Part shown: positions 27,551 through 37,970 of the stretch, one piece after another
How positions within the stretch are numbered: position 1 is the first letter of the stretch
Layout: each line of letters begins with the position of its first letter
Assembly: GCF_029338355.1 (NCBI RefSeq)
Contig: NZ_CP119802.1
Coordinates: forward strand, 1,178,001-1,242,000
Source: Halosegnis marinus
Lineage (GTDB): Archaea > Halobacteriota > Halobacteria > Halobacteriales > Haloarculaceae
DNA: 64,000 bases
Reading direction: 5' to 3'
The notes under the pieces: model-generated
Databases searched by the model: none
Told to the model about the DNA's origin: nothing
What the model saw: the letters and a program-made list of their open reading frames with translations, nothing else
Position numbers and translations under genes: made by a program

Positions 27551-28336
27551 ATGAACGACGGCGCGCTCGACGACGTGGCCTACCTCGCCCGCTCCGCGAC
27601 GCGGGTGCGCCTGCTGTCGCGGGTGGCGTCGGGGCCGACGACCCGCGACCGCCTCCGCGAGGACGGCGTCGCGCGCGAGACGCTCCGGCGCACCCTCGCC
27701 GAGTTCGAGGAGCGCGGGTGGGCGACCGCCGCGGGCGGGGAGTGGGCCGCGACCCCGCTCGGCGCGTACGTCGCCGCGTCCGTGGGGGAGTGTCTCGACG
27801 ACATCGGGGCGGCGAACGCCGTCGCCGACGCCGTCGCCCTGCTCCCGGACGGTGCTCGCGACCTCGGCATGGAGGCGTACCTCGACGCCGAGGTGGTGGC
27901 GGCCACGCCCGGCGACCCGCTCAAGCCGGTTCGTCGGGCGCTCGCACCGCTGTCGGAGGGCGGCCACATCCGACTCCTCGCGGGTGCCGTCACCGCCGAG
28001 ACGCTCGCGGCGACGGCCGAGGGGCTCGACGCCGGCCAGCGGTTCGAGGCCGTCTTCGACGCGCCCGCCGCCGCCGCGCTCCGCGAGGACCCCGACCTCG
28101 CCGGGGCGGCCCGCACGCTCCTCGGCCGCGAGGGGGTGCGGGCGTGGACGACCGCCGAGACGCTCGGGTACAGCGTCGGCCTCGTGGACGGCCGGGCGGC
28201 GTTCGGCCTCACGGACGAGCGCGCCGCCCCGGCGGCGTACCTCGAAACGGGCGACGAGCGCGTCGTCGGGTGGGTCGGCGAGCGGTTCGACGCGCTCGCC
28301 GAAGCCGGCGAACGGCTCCGTCCGGCGGACCTCTGA
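27551..28336 (+). CDS. Winged-helix transcriptional regulator, 261 aa
   Basis: N-terminal HTH: DDVAYLARSATRVRLLSRVASGPTTRDRLREDGVARETLRRTLAEFEERGW, the arrangement of many haloarchaeal ArsR/MarR-like regulators. The C-terminal region of about 170 residues resembles the FilR1-type sensor domain (AEGLDAGQRFEAVFDAPAA; TTAETLGYSVGLVDGRAAFGLTDERAAPAAYLETGDERVVGW). Ligand and targets are unknown. It stands 43 nt after the M23-like gene on the same strand. Confidence 0.8.
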   Translation: MNDGALDDVAYLARSATRVRLLSRVASGPTTRDRLREDGVARETLRRTLAEFEERGWATAAGGEWAATPLGAYVAASVGECLDDIGAANAVADAVALLPDGARDLGMEAYLDAEVVAATPGDPLKPVRRALAPLSEGGHIRLLAGAVTAETLAATAEGLDAGQRFEAVFDAPAAAALREDPDLAGAARTLLGREGVRAWTTAETLGYSVGLVDGRAAFGLTDERAAPAAYLETGDERVVGWVGERFDALAEAGERLRPADL

Positions 28337-28525
28337 CGCGCCCACGCCGTGGGCACGGCCCGGGAGGCGAGGCTAACTCCTCGGGGAGCGTTCGGGACAT
28401 CGACCGCCGGCGGTAACCCGCGGGGGACGGGTGCCGACTCCGTGCGGTCACTTTCACCCGGTACGCGCCGCTTTTGGGCCGTTCGCCCCCGTCAGGCCTA
28501 TGTCCGCGCGTCGGGAAGGGGAGGT

Positions 28526-28612
28526 ATGGACCGCCAGCAGGTGTTCGCGCTGTTCATGGTGCTGTTGATGGTGTTCTCCTCGGTGGCGTACGCGGCGTCG
28601 TTCGTCCTCTAG
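28526..28612 (+). CDS. Single-helix membrane microprotein, 28 aa
   Basis: MDRQQVFALFMVLLMVFSSV followed by AYAASFVL: one hydrophobic helix after a polar N-terminus. A GGGGAGG ribosome-binding site ends five nt before the ATG (28516-28522), a strong SD for this genome. Haloarchaeal genomes carry similar short proteins, which supports translation. It ends 4 nt inside the convergent helicase gene. It could regulate a membrane complex or be a signal-like leader; the function is unknown. Confidence 0.65.
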   Translation: MDRQQVFALFMVLLMVFSSVAYAASFVL

Positions 28613-30354
28613 TCGGTGCCCCACACGTCGCCGAGCGGGTGGTCGTCCAGCGACGGGGGCGGACCGCCGTCGTCCTCCGCCGTCGTGCGCGTCGAACGCG
28701 GGCGGGAGGGCGTGCTTCCGCCCGCGTTCGCCGCGCTCGGGTCGAACGCCGGCAGGTCGGGCGCGGTCATGGCCGCGACCTGCTCCGCGAACCAGTCCGG
28801 GGTGTCGTGGGCCGCCCGCTCGAACAGGTCGAGCAGCGAGGAGTCCGCGAGGTACGTCGCCCCGTAGTCGTCGGGCGCGCGAACGACGCGGCCGGCGGCC
28901 TGAATCACGGTGCGGAGCGCGGCCCGGTAGTACCAGCCCCACTGCCCTTCTTCCAGCCGCCGGGCGACCCGCGAGTCGCGGGTGTTCGGGTACGGGGCCT
29001 TGCATATCACCTGCCAGCGACAGCGGTCGCCCTTCAGGTCGAGCGCCTCCTCCATCTTCACGGAGACGAAAACGGCGTTGGAGTCCTCCGCCTTCCAGCC
29101 GAGCAGCGCCGCGTCGCGGTTCTCCGAGTCGTGGGTCCGAACCCGCCCGCCCACGCCCATGTCGCGGAGGTGCTCGACCAGCCGTTCCGCGATGGCGTAG
29201 CTGTGCGCGTGAACCAACCCCTTCTCGTCGGGGTGGTGTTGCATCAGGCGGACGACCGTGCGCGCCACCTTCGGGAGCGTCTCGTCGCGGTGTTCGTAGG
29301 TCATCTTCCCGCACGTCACGTCGTACAGCGGGCGGTGCTCCAGCGGGAACGTGTGGGGAACGTCCACGAGCGCGACGTTGTCGGGATTCAGCCCGCAACT
29401 GGCACAGAACGCCTCCTTGTTGAGGATGGTCGCCGACAGGAGCGCGAACTTGTTGCCCCGGTCCCACACCGTGTGGTGGAGGTAGCGCGCGGGGTCCATC
29501 GGCTTCACCGTAATCGCGCCCCGGTCGTCCTGGTCGACGACCCACGTCGTCGGGCTCTCGGGGTCGCGGGCGTCCTCCAAGAACCACTGGAGTTCGCGGG
29601 TGAGTTCGGCTAGCCGGTCGCGCTCGGCCACCTCCGAGCGCGAGAGCTCGGCGTTCGAGCGGAGCTCCTCCTGCCGGCGGCCGCAGACGCGGAGCAGGCG
29701 CTCGGCGTACCCCTCCACGTCGGTCAGCCCCTCGACGGCGGGCGGCTCGCAGGCGTCCCACACCGGGACGCGGCCGGGCGAGAGGTCGATGGTCGCGTAC
29801 ATCTCCGCCCACTCCGCGAGGCCGTGGGCCTCGTCCACCACGACCACGTCGCGCTTGCCGAACACGTCGGAGCCGGCCGTCTGCATGAAGTACGCCAGCG
29901 TCATCGCCGCGATGTTCCGGTTGGAGGCGATGGCGCGGTCAGAGAAGTACGGGCAGCGGTGCTTGACGGGGCAGTCGAAGCCCGTCTCGCGGGCGCAGGG
30001 GGCCTCCGTGACCGGCGTGTCCGTCTCGCCGGGGAGGATGCAGTCGTAGTTCCCCTTCCCGCGGATGATGGAGAAGTCGTCGAGCAGGTCGTCGCCCTCC
30101 ACGTCGTCGAGCTGTGACACCTGCGGCGTGGTGTAGTACGCGCCGTACGCCTCCACGTCGTCCGTCTCGCCGGGCGTCTTCGCACAGCCGGCGATGGCCC
30201 GCGCGAGCAGCGACTTGCCGGAGCCGGTGGGCGCGCGCACGAGGACCACGTCGTTGCCGGCCTCGAACGCCGCGCGGATGCGCCGGAGCGCCTCCTGTTG
30301 GGCACCCCTGAACGAGGGTGCCGGGAACTCCGACTCCATCCGCTCCGGTTTCAC
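28609..30354 (-). CDS. XPD/Rad3-type ATP-dependent DNA helicase
   Basis: 581 residues. Walker A APTGSGKS at 41-48 and the DEAH box VVVDEAHGLAEW near 175 define superfamily 2. Between them four Cys (NYDCILPG, APCARETGFDCPVKHRCPYF) form the 4Fe-4S site of the XPD/DinG/Rad3 group. Motifs V-VI are AVFVSVKMEEALDLKGDRCRW and AGRVVRAPDD. It probably unwinds DNA 5'-3' in repair. The GTG at 30354 gives residue 1; an in-frame ATG at 30339 (MESEFPAPSF) is an equally good start and is preceded by GGAG. Confidence 0.92.
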   Translation of the reverse strand: MKPERMESEFPAPSFRGAQQEALRRIRAAFEAGNDVVLVRAPTGSGKSLLARAIAGCAKTPGETDDVEAYGAYYTTPQVSQLDDVEGDDLLDDFSIIRGKGNYDCILPGETDTPVTEAPCARETGFDCPVKHRCPYFSDRAIASNRNIAAMTLAYFMQTAGSDVFGKRDVVVVDEAHGLAEWAEMYATIDLSPGRVPVWDACEPPAVEGLTDVEGYAERLLRVCGRRQEELRSNAELSRSEVAERDRLAELTRELQWFLEDARDPESPTTWVVDQDDRGAITVKPMDPARYLHHTVWDRGNKFALLSATILNKEAFCASCGLNPDNVALVDVPHTFPLEHRPLYDVTCGKMTYEHRDETLPKVARTVVRLMQHHPDEKGLVHAHSYAIAERLVEHLRDMGVGGRVRTHDSENRDAALLGWKAEDSNAVFVSVKMEEALDLKGDRCRWQVICKAPYPNTRDSRVARRLEEGQWGWYYRAALRTVIQAAGRVVRAPDDYGATYLADSSLLDLFERAAHDTPDWFAEQVAAMTAPDLPAFDPSAANAGGSTPSRPRSTRTTAEDDGGPPPSLDDHPLGDVWGTD

Positions 30355-30393
30355 GTCACCCGCTTTCGCTCGCGGGGTGAAAACCCCTCCGTG

Positions 30394-30597
30394 TCACTCG
30401 GCGAGGGCGGCCACGTCCGCGGCCGTCGCCTCGTCGGGGAGCCGCTCGATGCAGTCGTAACAGAGCAGGTGGTCCGTGCCGTCCGCGAGTTCGAGCGCCA
30501 GGCCGTCCGTCTCGTCGCCACCGAACGTCCAGATGTTCGCGATACCCCCGGCTATCGTCACCTTGCGCCCGCAGCCGTCGCAGGGCTCGCTCGCCAT
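30394..30597 (-). CDS. Small zinc-finger protein, 67 aa (DUF7561-like)
   Basis: CDGC at residues 6-9 and CYDC at 46-49 form one zinc site, with KVTIAGGIANIWTFGGDETDGLALELADGTDHLL between, probably a beta hairpin. It resembles a haloarchaea-only family (recalled as DUF7561). It follows the helicase upstream region on the same strand by 40 nt, but that is no proof of an operon. Function unknown. Confidence 0.78.
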   Translation of the reverse strand: MASEPCDGCGRKVTIAGGIANIWTFGGDETDGLALELADGTDHLLCYDCIERLPDEATAADVAALAE

Positions 30598-30679
30598 GGC
30601 CCGGCTACGCGCCGGGGCGGAAAGAGGCTACCGCCGGCGATGCCGCTGTCGGGGGCGGCGTTCGGAAGGAGGGGGACGT

Positions 30680-30856
30680 TCAGCGGTCGGACTTGATCCG
30701 CTCGAACTGGTCGAGCAGGGCCTCGGTGGAGTCGCCGGAGTCGTAGCTCACGCTCCCGCGGTACTCGGTCCGCTCGTCGTCGGTGTGGGTGTCGACGTTC
30801 GCGGCCTTGGATTCGCGGCGTTCGTGCTCGTCCTCGTCATATGCTCCCATGCTCAT
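30680..30856 (-). CDS. Small acidic protein, about 58 aa (DUF5786-like)
   Basis: MSMGAYDEDEHERRESKAAN, then TEYRGSVSYDSGDSTEALLDQF at the end, matches a haloarchaea-wide family I recall as DUF5786. ATGs at 30865 (adds MST) and 30850 are alternatives. A TATA-like CATTAATAGG on the minus strand at 30886-30895 would place the transcript start near 30864, so 30865 as a leaderless start is also possible. There is no catalytic motif and function is unknown. Confidence 0.8.
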   Translation of the reverse strand: MSMGAYDEDEHERRESKAANVDTHTDDERTEYRGSVSYDSGDSTEALLDQFERIKSDR

Positions 30857-30958
30857 GGTAGACATTGTCACTTGTGAATTGTTCCCTATTAATGCATCGG
30901 TGAATTCGGGGGACGGCCGGGTCACAACGCGTTAACCCCTGCGCACACAAGGGGTCGT

Positions 30959-31957
30959 GTGGCAGGGCCGTTGCGCTTCCGTCGGTCGAACGGGTCGTGG
31001 AACGAACAGCGGGTGCGCGAGCGGTTGCTCCGCCCGCTGGACGAGGCGTTCGGCGCGCGCCTCGAACGCCCGTGGTTCGACCCGCCGCGGGGGTACGAGG
31101 CGCGGCGGCTGGAGATGGACAACGGCGACTTCGCGCTGTTCTGCTGGGACGGCGGCCGGGCGTACTGGATGGGGAACACGACGACGCCGGAGGCGCTGTG
31201 GCGCACGGAGAAGTACGACTTCACCGAGGTCCCGTACCCCGTGGCGCGGTGGGCCCAGCGGGAACTGCTCGCGCGCCTCGAACTCGTGGACCCGTGGCTC
31301 GCGGAGTACGACCACGTCGCGTGGTTCTTCCTCCCCGTCTTCCTCTCGAAGGACGGACGGGACACGACGCGCGCCTTCTTCGACGAACACGCGGGCGGCT
31401 TCCCCGACGCGACGCGCGACGAGGCGCTCGCCTTCTTCGAGCGGGCGCTCGCCTCGGGCGAACTCGACGAGTACCGCTACACGATGGCGTCGAAGCTCGG
31501 GACGAGCCGGGGGATGGACGTGGGCCGGATGGCCGCGACCATGGGCGAGTTCGTCGTGGCGAAACTGCTCGTCGACGCGGGCCTCGACTTCGAGCCGGAG
31601 ATCCAGCTCGACAGCGGCCACGCGCTCGACTTCCGGGTCGCCGGCGGCCACCTCGTCGAGGTGACCCGGCCGCGCCCGCCGGCGCGCCGGAGCCGCGCGG
31701 ACACGCCCGTCGCGGCCGTCCGCGAGACGGCCGACGCCAAGACGAACGACCAGCTGAAGAAACACCCATCCGCGACCCTGTTCGTGGACTGTTCCTCCTT
31801 CCGCGACGACGAGTGGGCGACGCTCCGCGCCGAGCGGCCGTCCGTGGCCCATCGGCCGACGGTCGTGTTCCGCGCCCGTCCCGACGGCCGCGTGGAGGGG
31901 TACCGCGTCGGGACGCTCCCGTTCGACACGGGCGACGCTATCGAGTGGCTGGATTAA
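30959..31957 (+). CDS. DUF5784-like protein with PD-(D/E)XK-like core, 332 aa
   Basis: Haloarchaeal family, recalled as DUF5784, of unknown function. Residues near 200-235 read MGEFVVAKLLVDAGLDFEPE, then HALDFRVAGGHLVEVTRPRP: a helix with Glu, then D-x(n)-ExT strands, the layout of the PD-(D/E)XK nuclease core. The catalytic Lys would be replaced by Thr/Arg, as in several degenerate branches. The N-terminal third is an aromatic-rich domain (GGRAYWMGNTTTPEALW). GTG start at 30959; upstream bases give no better start. Divergent from the DUF5786-like gene. Confidence 0.72.
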   Translation: MAGPLRFRRSNGSWNEQRVRERLLRPLDEAFGARLERPWFDPPRGYEARRLEMDNGDFALFCWDGGRAYWMGNTTTPEALWRTEKYDFTEVPYPVARWAQRELLARLELVDPWLAEYDHVAWFFLPVFLSKDGRDTTRAFFDEHAGGFPDATRDEALAFFERALASGELDEYRYTMASKLGTSRGMDVGRMAATMGEFVVAKLLVDAGLDFEPEIQLDSGHALDFRVAGGHLVEVTRPRPPARRSRADTPVAAVRETADAKTNDQLKKHPSATLFVDCSSFRDDEWATLRAERPSVAHRPTVVFRARPDGRVEGYRVGTLPFDTGDAIEWLD

Positions 31958-31972
31958 GCGGAGAAACGCGCT

Positions 31973-32251
31973 CTAGAAGGAGACCTGCGCCGGGCCGTCC
32001 TCGCCGACGGTCGGGGCGTCGCGGTCCGAGTAGCCCTTGCGGCCGATGGCGCCCTCCGAGACCGCGGACATCGCCGCCTGCTTCGCGTCTTCGGCGTCGT
32101 GGTAGGTCGTCTCGCCGAGGCGGCCGAGCGCCTCGCCGAACGTCTCGGAGCCGTTCTGGAGCTCCAGTTCCGTCTCGCCGTACGCGTCGATGAGCTCCGA
32201 CGCCGTCGCCGGATAGCTGTGCGCGTCGAGGTTCGCGTCCGCGTCGGACAT
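31973..32251 (-). CDS. DUF5789-like small protein, 92 aa
   Basis: MSDADANLDAHSYPATASEL, then IDAYGETELELQNGSETFGE and GAIGRKGYSDRDAPTVGED match the haloarchaeal DUF5789 type, a small alpha/beta fold of unknown role. The ATG at 32251 has GAGGT nine nt upstream; a second ATG at 32260 adds three residues. The TATA-like CATTAAGG at 32281-32288 (minus strand) would put the start of transcription near 32259, so either is possible. Convergent with the DUF5784-like gene. Confidence 0.78.
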   Translation of the reverse strand: MSDADANLDAHSYPATASELIDAYGETELELQNGSETFGEALGRLGETTYHDAEDAKQAAMSAVSEGAIGRKGYSDRDAPTVGEDGPAQVSF

Positions 32252-32378
32252 GAATCGCATACCTCTACCGAACCGGGAATCCTTAATGAACGTTGTGTAT
32301 GGATGCGGTTTCACAATAGTAATTCATTAAGGACCTGAAAGGGAGAAGCGGTTTCACCGGGGCGGACCTCGTCCGGGT

Positions 32379-33173
32379 ATGGACTCCCCCGTCGTCGCCG
32401 ACCTCCACGCGCACACGACGAACTCGGACGGCGAGATGGCGCTCGACGACGTCCCCGTCGCCGCGAAGCGGGCGGGCGTCGAGGTCGTCGCCGTCACCGA
32501 CCACGACCGCCTCCACCCGGACCTCGACGCCCCTACCGAGTACCGCGAGGGCGTGAAACTGATACACGGCATCGAACTCCGCGTCGAGAGCCCCGCGGGC
32601 CGCGTGGACCTGCTCGGCTACGCCGCCGAACCGACGATGGCCCTCGAACGCGAGACGGAACGCCTGCAGGCCGACCGGGCACAGCGCGGCGCGGCCATCA
32701 TCGAGAACGTCGAGGACCGGCTGGGCATCGACCTCGGCATCGAGGCGCGGCCCGGCATCGGCCGGCCGAACATCGCCCGCGCCGTCGCCGAGCGCACCGA
32801 CATGACCGTGAACGAGGTGTTCGACGACCTCATCGGCGACGACGGTCCCTGCTTCGTCGCCCGCGAGGTTCCCGACTTCGGGACGGGGCGCGACCTCCTC
32901 GCGGACGCGTGCGGGCTGGTCGGCCTCGCGCACCCGTTCCGCTACGAGGACCCCGCGGCCGCGCTGGAACTGTGTGCGGACCTCGACGCCGTCGAGCGCT
33001 ACTACCCCTACGGCCGCGAGGTGGAGGCGTCGCTCGTCGAGGACGCCATCGACCGCTACGACCTCGTTCCGACCGGAGGGAGCGACGCCCACGACGACGA
33101 ACTCGGGAAGGCGGGGCTCGACGCCGACGGCTACGAGCGGTTCCGGGCCGCCGCGGGGTTGCCACACCCGTAG
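32379..33173 (+). CDS. PHP-domain metal-dependent phosphoesterase
   Basis: 264 residues. PHP motif 1 is DLHAHTTNSDGEM (residues 8-20), motif 2 VAVTDHDRL, motif 3 HGIELRV, then AHPFR and the last GGSDAHDDE. These His and Asp ligands hold a trinuclear metal site. It resembles the stand-alone PHP enzymes that hydrolyse 3',5'-nucleotides or histidinol phosphate; the target is unproven. Followed 32 nt later by a small zinc-type protein on the same strand. Confidence 0.88.
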   Translation: MDSPVVADLHAHTTNSDGEMALDDVPVAAKRAGVEVVAVTDHDRLHPDLDAPTEYREGVKLIHGIELRVESPAGRVDLLGYAAEPTMALERETERLQADRAQRGAAIIENVEDRLGIDLGIEARPGIGRPNIARAVAERTDMTVNEVFDDLIGDDGPCFVAREVPDFGTGRDLLADACGLVGLAHPFRYEDPAAALELCADLDAVERYYPYGREVEASLVEDAIDRYDLVPTGGSDAHDDELGKAGLDADGYERFRAAAGLPHP

Positions 33174-33205
33174 CCGTTTTCACCCGCGACCGCGTAGCCG
33201 GTCGT

Positions 33206-33367
33206 ATGCAGTGTCACTACTGCGAGCGCGAGGCCGCCGTCGCGGTCGAGAAGGACCACATCAAGGTCGGCCTCTGTGAGGACCACTTCCGCGACCGACT
33301 GGAGGAACTCAAGTCCGACGGCTGGCTGGAGGACCTCCAGGAGGAACTCGACATCGACCGCTCGTAG
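33206..33367 (+). CDS. Small Cys-type protein, 53 aa (DUF6757-like)
   Basis: MQCHYCEREAAVAVEKDHIK then CEDHFRDRL: residues C3-x2-C6 and C28-x2-H31 form a one-zinc knuckle, followed by a helix LEELKSDGWLEDLQEELD. Resembles a haloarchaeal family recalled as DUF6757. It ends 3 nt before the convergent ligA gene. Probably a nucleic-acid- or protein-binding zinc finger; no direct evidence. Confidence 0.78.
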   Translation: MQCHYCEREAAVAVEKDHIKVGLCEDHFRDRLEELKSDGWLEDLQEELDIDRS

Positions 33368-33369
33368 GA

Positions 33370-35571
<2,202 letters not shown>

Positions 35572-35706
35572 TCAGCCCTCGCGCTCGTGGACCAACCGCT
35601 GGCGCAGCGCCCGCAGCTGATAGCGGGCCTCGTCGTCCTCGGCGTGTTCGAGCGCCTGTGCCGCCCGCTCGTCGAGTTCGTCGATGCTCGCTCCCGGTCC
35701 CGTCAT
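35572..35706 (-). CDS. Short helical protein, 44 aa
   Basis: MTGPGASIDELDERAAQALE, then HAEDDEARYQLRALRQRLVHEREG: one long amphipathic helix likely to form a coiled coil. Only the last part of a longer open frame is plausible coding. It lies upstream of ligA on the same strand, 54 nt away. Function unknown; it may be a dimerising adaptor. Confidence 0.6.
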   Translation of the reverse strand: MTGPGASIDELDERAAQALEHAEDDEARYQLRALRQRLVHEREG

Positions 35707-35790
35707 CGTATCGGGTCGTCCACGGCTCCTCGATGATAAAAGTGGCCCACGAGGGACACGTCTATACCGCCCGGCGGCCGACGGTCGGGC

Positions 35791-35997
35791 GTGACCCCTC
35801 CGACGACGTGTCCCCGCTGCGGCGCGCCCGACAGCTACGAGCGACGGTACACCACGGGCGGGGGGTGGCGACAGGTCCACGTCTGTGCGGTGTGCGGGCA
35901 CCGCGCCGTGGGGCCGGCGGGCCGGCGTGTGGCCGTCGGCGCGGTCGCGGCGGCGGCCGTCCTCGCGCTCGCCCGCGCGGTTCGCCGGCGGCTATAG
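35791..35997 (+). CDS. Zinc-ribbon plus membrane helix protein, 68 aa
   Basis: CPRC (residues 7-10) and CAVCGHR (near 33) make a zinc ribbon; RRVAVGAVAAAAVLALARAVRRRL is a C-terminal membrane segment flanked by Arg. GTG start. The tail-anchored ribbon form is common in haloarchaea; function unknown. The stop overlaps the end of the convergent aminotransferase gene by 6 nt. Confidence 0.7.
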   Translation: MTPPTTCPRCGAPDSYERRYTTGGGWRQVHVCAVCGHRAVGPAGRRVAVGAVAAAAVLALARAVRRRL

Positions 35998-37092
35998 GTC
36001 CGCGACGTCCTCGATGGCGTCGGTGAGCGCCTTCACGCTCTCGACGGTGTGTTCGCCCATGTGGCCGATGCGGAACGTCTCCTCGCCGATGTCGCCGTAG
36101 CCGTTCGAGAAGACGAAGTCGTACTCCTCGCTCACCGCGTCGATGGTCGCGGCCACGTCGATACCGGCGGTGTTCTCGACGCAGGTGACCGTCCGCGACT
36201 CGTACCCCGCCTCCGGGAAGAGGCCGAAGTGCTCCTCGGCCCAGTCGCGGGTGTACTCGGCCATCTCGCGGTGACGGGCATCCCGCGCCGCGTGCCCCTC
36301 CTCCAGCATGTGTTTCATCTGCTTCCGGTAGGCGAGCATCAGGGGAATCGCGGGCGTCGAGTGGGTCTGGCCCTTCCGGTCGTAGTAGTCGAGGCTCCGC
36401 TGGAAGCCGCCGTACCACGAGGCCGACTCGGCGGCGACCTCCCGGTCGTAGGCCGCCTCGCTCACCGTACAGACGGCGAGCCCCGGGGGCATGGCGAACG
36501 CCTTCTGCGTCGAGGTGAAGATGCAGTCGATGCCGTGGCCCTCGATGTCGATGCGGTCGCCGCCGAGACAGGAGATGGCGTCCACGACGAACAGGGTGTC
36601 CGGGTACTCCGCCACGACGTCGCCGATGGCCTCGACGGGGTTGCGCACGCCCGTCGAGGTCTCGTTCATGACCATCCCGACGACGTCGTAGTCGCGCTCC
36701 TCCAGGGCAGCGCGCACGTCCTCGGGCTTGACCGCCTCGCCCCACTCGTACTCGATGCGGTCCACGCCCTTGCCCAGCCGTTCGGCGACGTTCGCCTGTC
36801 GCTCGGAGAAGGCGCCGCTCGTGGGAACGAGCATCCGGTCCTCGACGAGGTTCAGCGTCGTCGCCTCCCAGAACTCCGTCCCGGAGGCCGTGAGGACGAT
36901 GACGTCCTCCTCGGTGTCGAGAAAGTCCTTGGTGTCCTCCACGATGGTGGTGTAGAGGTCGGTCATCCGGTCCATCCGGTGGCCGAACATCGGCTCGGCC
37001 ATCGCCTCGATGACGTCCTCGCGGACCTCCGTCGGGCCGGGGAGGTAGAGGGTCTTGTCGGGGTAGTCGTCGGCGTATTCGCTCTTCTTCAC
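35992..37092 (-). CDS. Class V aminotransferase (alanine-glyoxylate / serine-pyruvate type)
   Basis: 366 residues of fold-type I PLP enzymes. YLPGPTEVREDVIEAMAEP is the family start, PTSGAFSERQANVAERLGK the cofactor region, VDAISCLGGDRIDIEGHGID carries the PLP-pyridine Asp, and TSTQKAFAMPPG the Schiff-base Lys (near residue 190). C-terminal IGHMGEHT is conserved. Start GTG at 37092, five nt after an AGGTGG ribosome-binding site; an earlier GTG at 37101 lacks it. Likely role: amino-group transfer between small 2-oxo acids such as glyoxylate or pyruvate. Confidence 0.92.
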   Translation of the reverse strand: MKKSEYADDYPDKTLYLPGPTEVREDVIEAMAEPMFGHRMDRMTDLYTTIVEDTKDFLDTEEDVIVLTASGTEFWEATTLNLVEDRMLVPTSGAFSERQANVAERLGKGVDRIEYEWGEAVKPEDVRAALEERDYDVVGMVMNETSTGVRNPVEAIGDVVAEYPDTLFVVDAISCLGGDRIDIEGHGIDCIFTSTQKAFAMPPGLAVCTVSEAAYDREVAAESASWYGGFQRSLDYYDRKGQTHSTPAIPLMLAYRKQMKHMLEEGHAARDARHREMAEYTRDWAEEHFGLFPEAGYESRTVTCVENTAGIDVAATIDAVSEEYDFVFSNGYGDIGEETFRIGHMGEHTVESVKALTDAIEDVADL

Positions 37093-37160
37093 GGGTGCCA
37101 CCTGATACCCGGCCTTCGGCACCCCCCGGGAAGGCCGTTGTGATAGCGACGAATCTGCGC

Positions 37161-37970
37161 TCAGTACTGCCCCATCAGCCCCTCCCGGCGCGCGCGCCGC
37201 GCGGCGACCCGGAAGACGGCGTAGCCCGCGAGACAGTAGCCGACGCCCGCGGCGACGAGGACGGCGACCTCCGCGGCCGGGAACTGCCACAGCCGCGTCC
37301 CCTCGCCCATCGCCTGCTGGAGCATCGACGACCCCTGCACGAGCGGGAGGTACCGCAGGGCGGGGAGGTCCGCGACCGGCGCGGCCACCAGCCCGATGAT
37401 GACGAACTGCATCAGCTGGGTGACGTTCTCGATGCGCTTGTAGACGAGCGCGGCCCCGGCGAAGACGAAGCCGATTCCCACGACGGAGAGCAGCGCGAGG
37501 ACGACGACCGGGACGACGGTGAGTACATCGACCGAGAGCGCCCGGTCGGTGGTGACGAGCATCAGGACGAGGACGCTCCCGCCCCACAGCAGGCTCTCGC
37601 CGAGCAGGGCGACGACCCGCGCGCCCATCACCGCGCCGAAGCCGTACGGCGACATGTACAGCTGTTCGAGCGTCCCCCACTGCGACTCCTGGGTGATGCC
37701 CTGCGCCAGCCCGAAGTACGCGACGGTGGACATCGTCCAGAGGAACCACCCGACGACGAGCGCGTCGAACGTCCCGCCGAGCGCGCCCGCCCCGCCGCCC
37801 ATCCCCCCGACCGCGGCCCGCCCGCCGAAGAAGATGACCGCGAAGAAGAGGTAGATGCCGAGCACGGACGCGAGCGTGTTCGCCGGGTAGCGAACCAGGA
37901 GCAGCGCGCGCTTGTACGCGACGGCCCACACGAGCGTCCCGACGCCCGCCCGCTCGGTCGCGGCGCTCAC
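37161..37970 (-). CDS. ABC transporter permease (ABC-2 type)
   Basis: 269 residues with about six membrane helices (for example ASVLGIYLFFAVIFFGG, ALLGESLLWGGSVLVLMLV, VVVLALLSVVGIGFVFAG, AEVAVLVAAGVGYCLAGYAVF). ITQESQWGTLEQLYMSPYG near residue 95 is the conserved ABC-2 loop that meets the ATPase. GTG start overlaps the stop of the ATPase gene by 4 nt (GTGA), so the pair is one exporter. The cargo is unknown. Confidence 0.9.
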   Translation of the reverse strand: MSAATERAGVGTLVWAVAYKRALLLVRYPANTLASVLGIYLFFAVIFFGGRAAVGGMGGGAGALGGTFDALVVGWFLWTMSTVAYFGLAQGITQESQWGTLEQLYMSPYGFGAVMGARVVALLGESLLWGGSVLVLMLVTTDRALSVDVLTVVPVVVLALLSVVGIGFVFAGAALVYKRIENVTQLMQFVIIGLVAAPVADLPALRYLPLVQGSSMLQQAMGEGTRLWQFPAAEVAVLVAAGVGYCLAGYAVFRVAARRARREGLMGQY

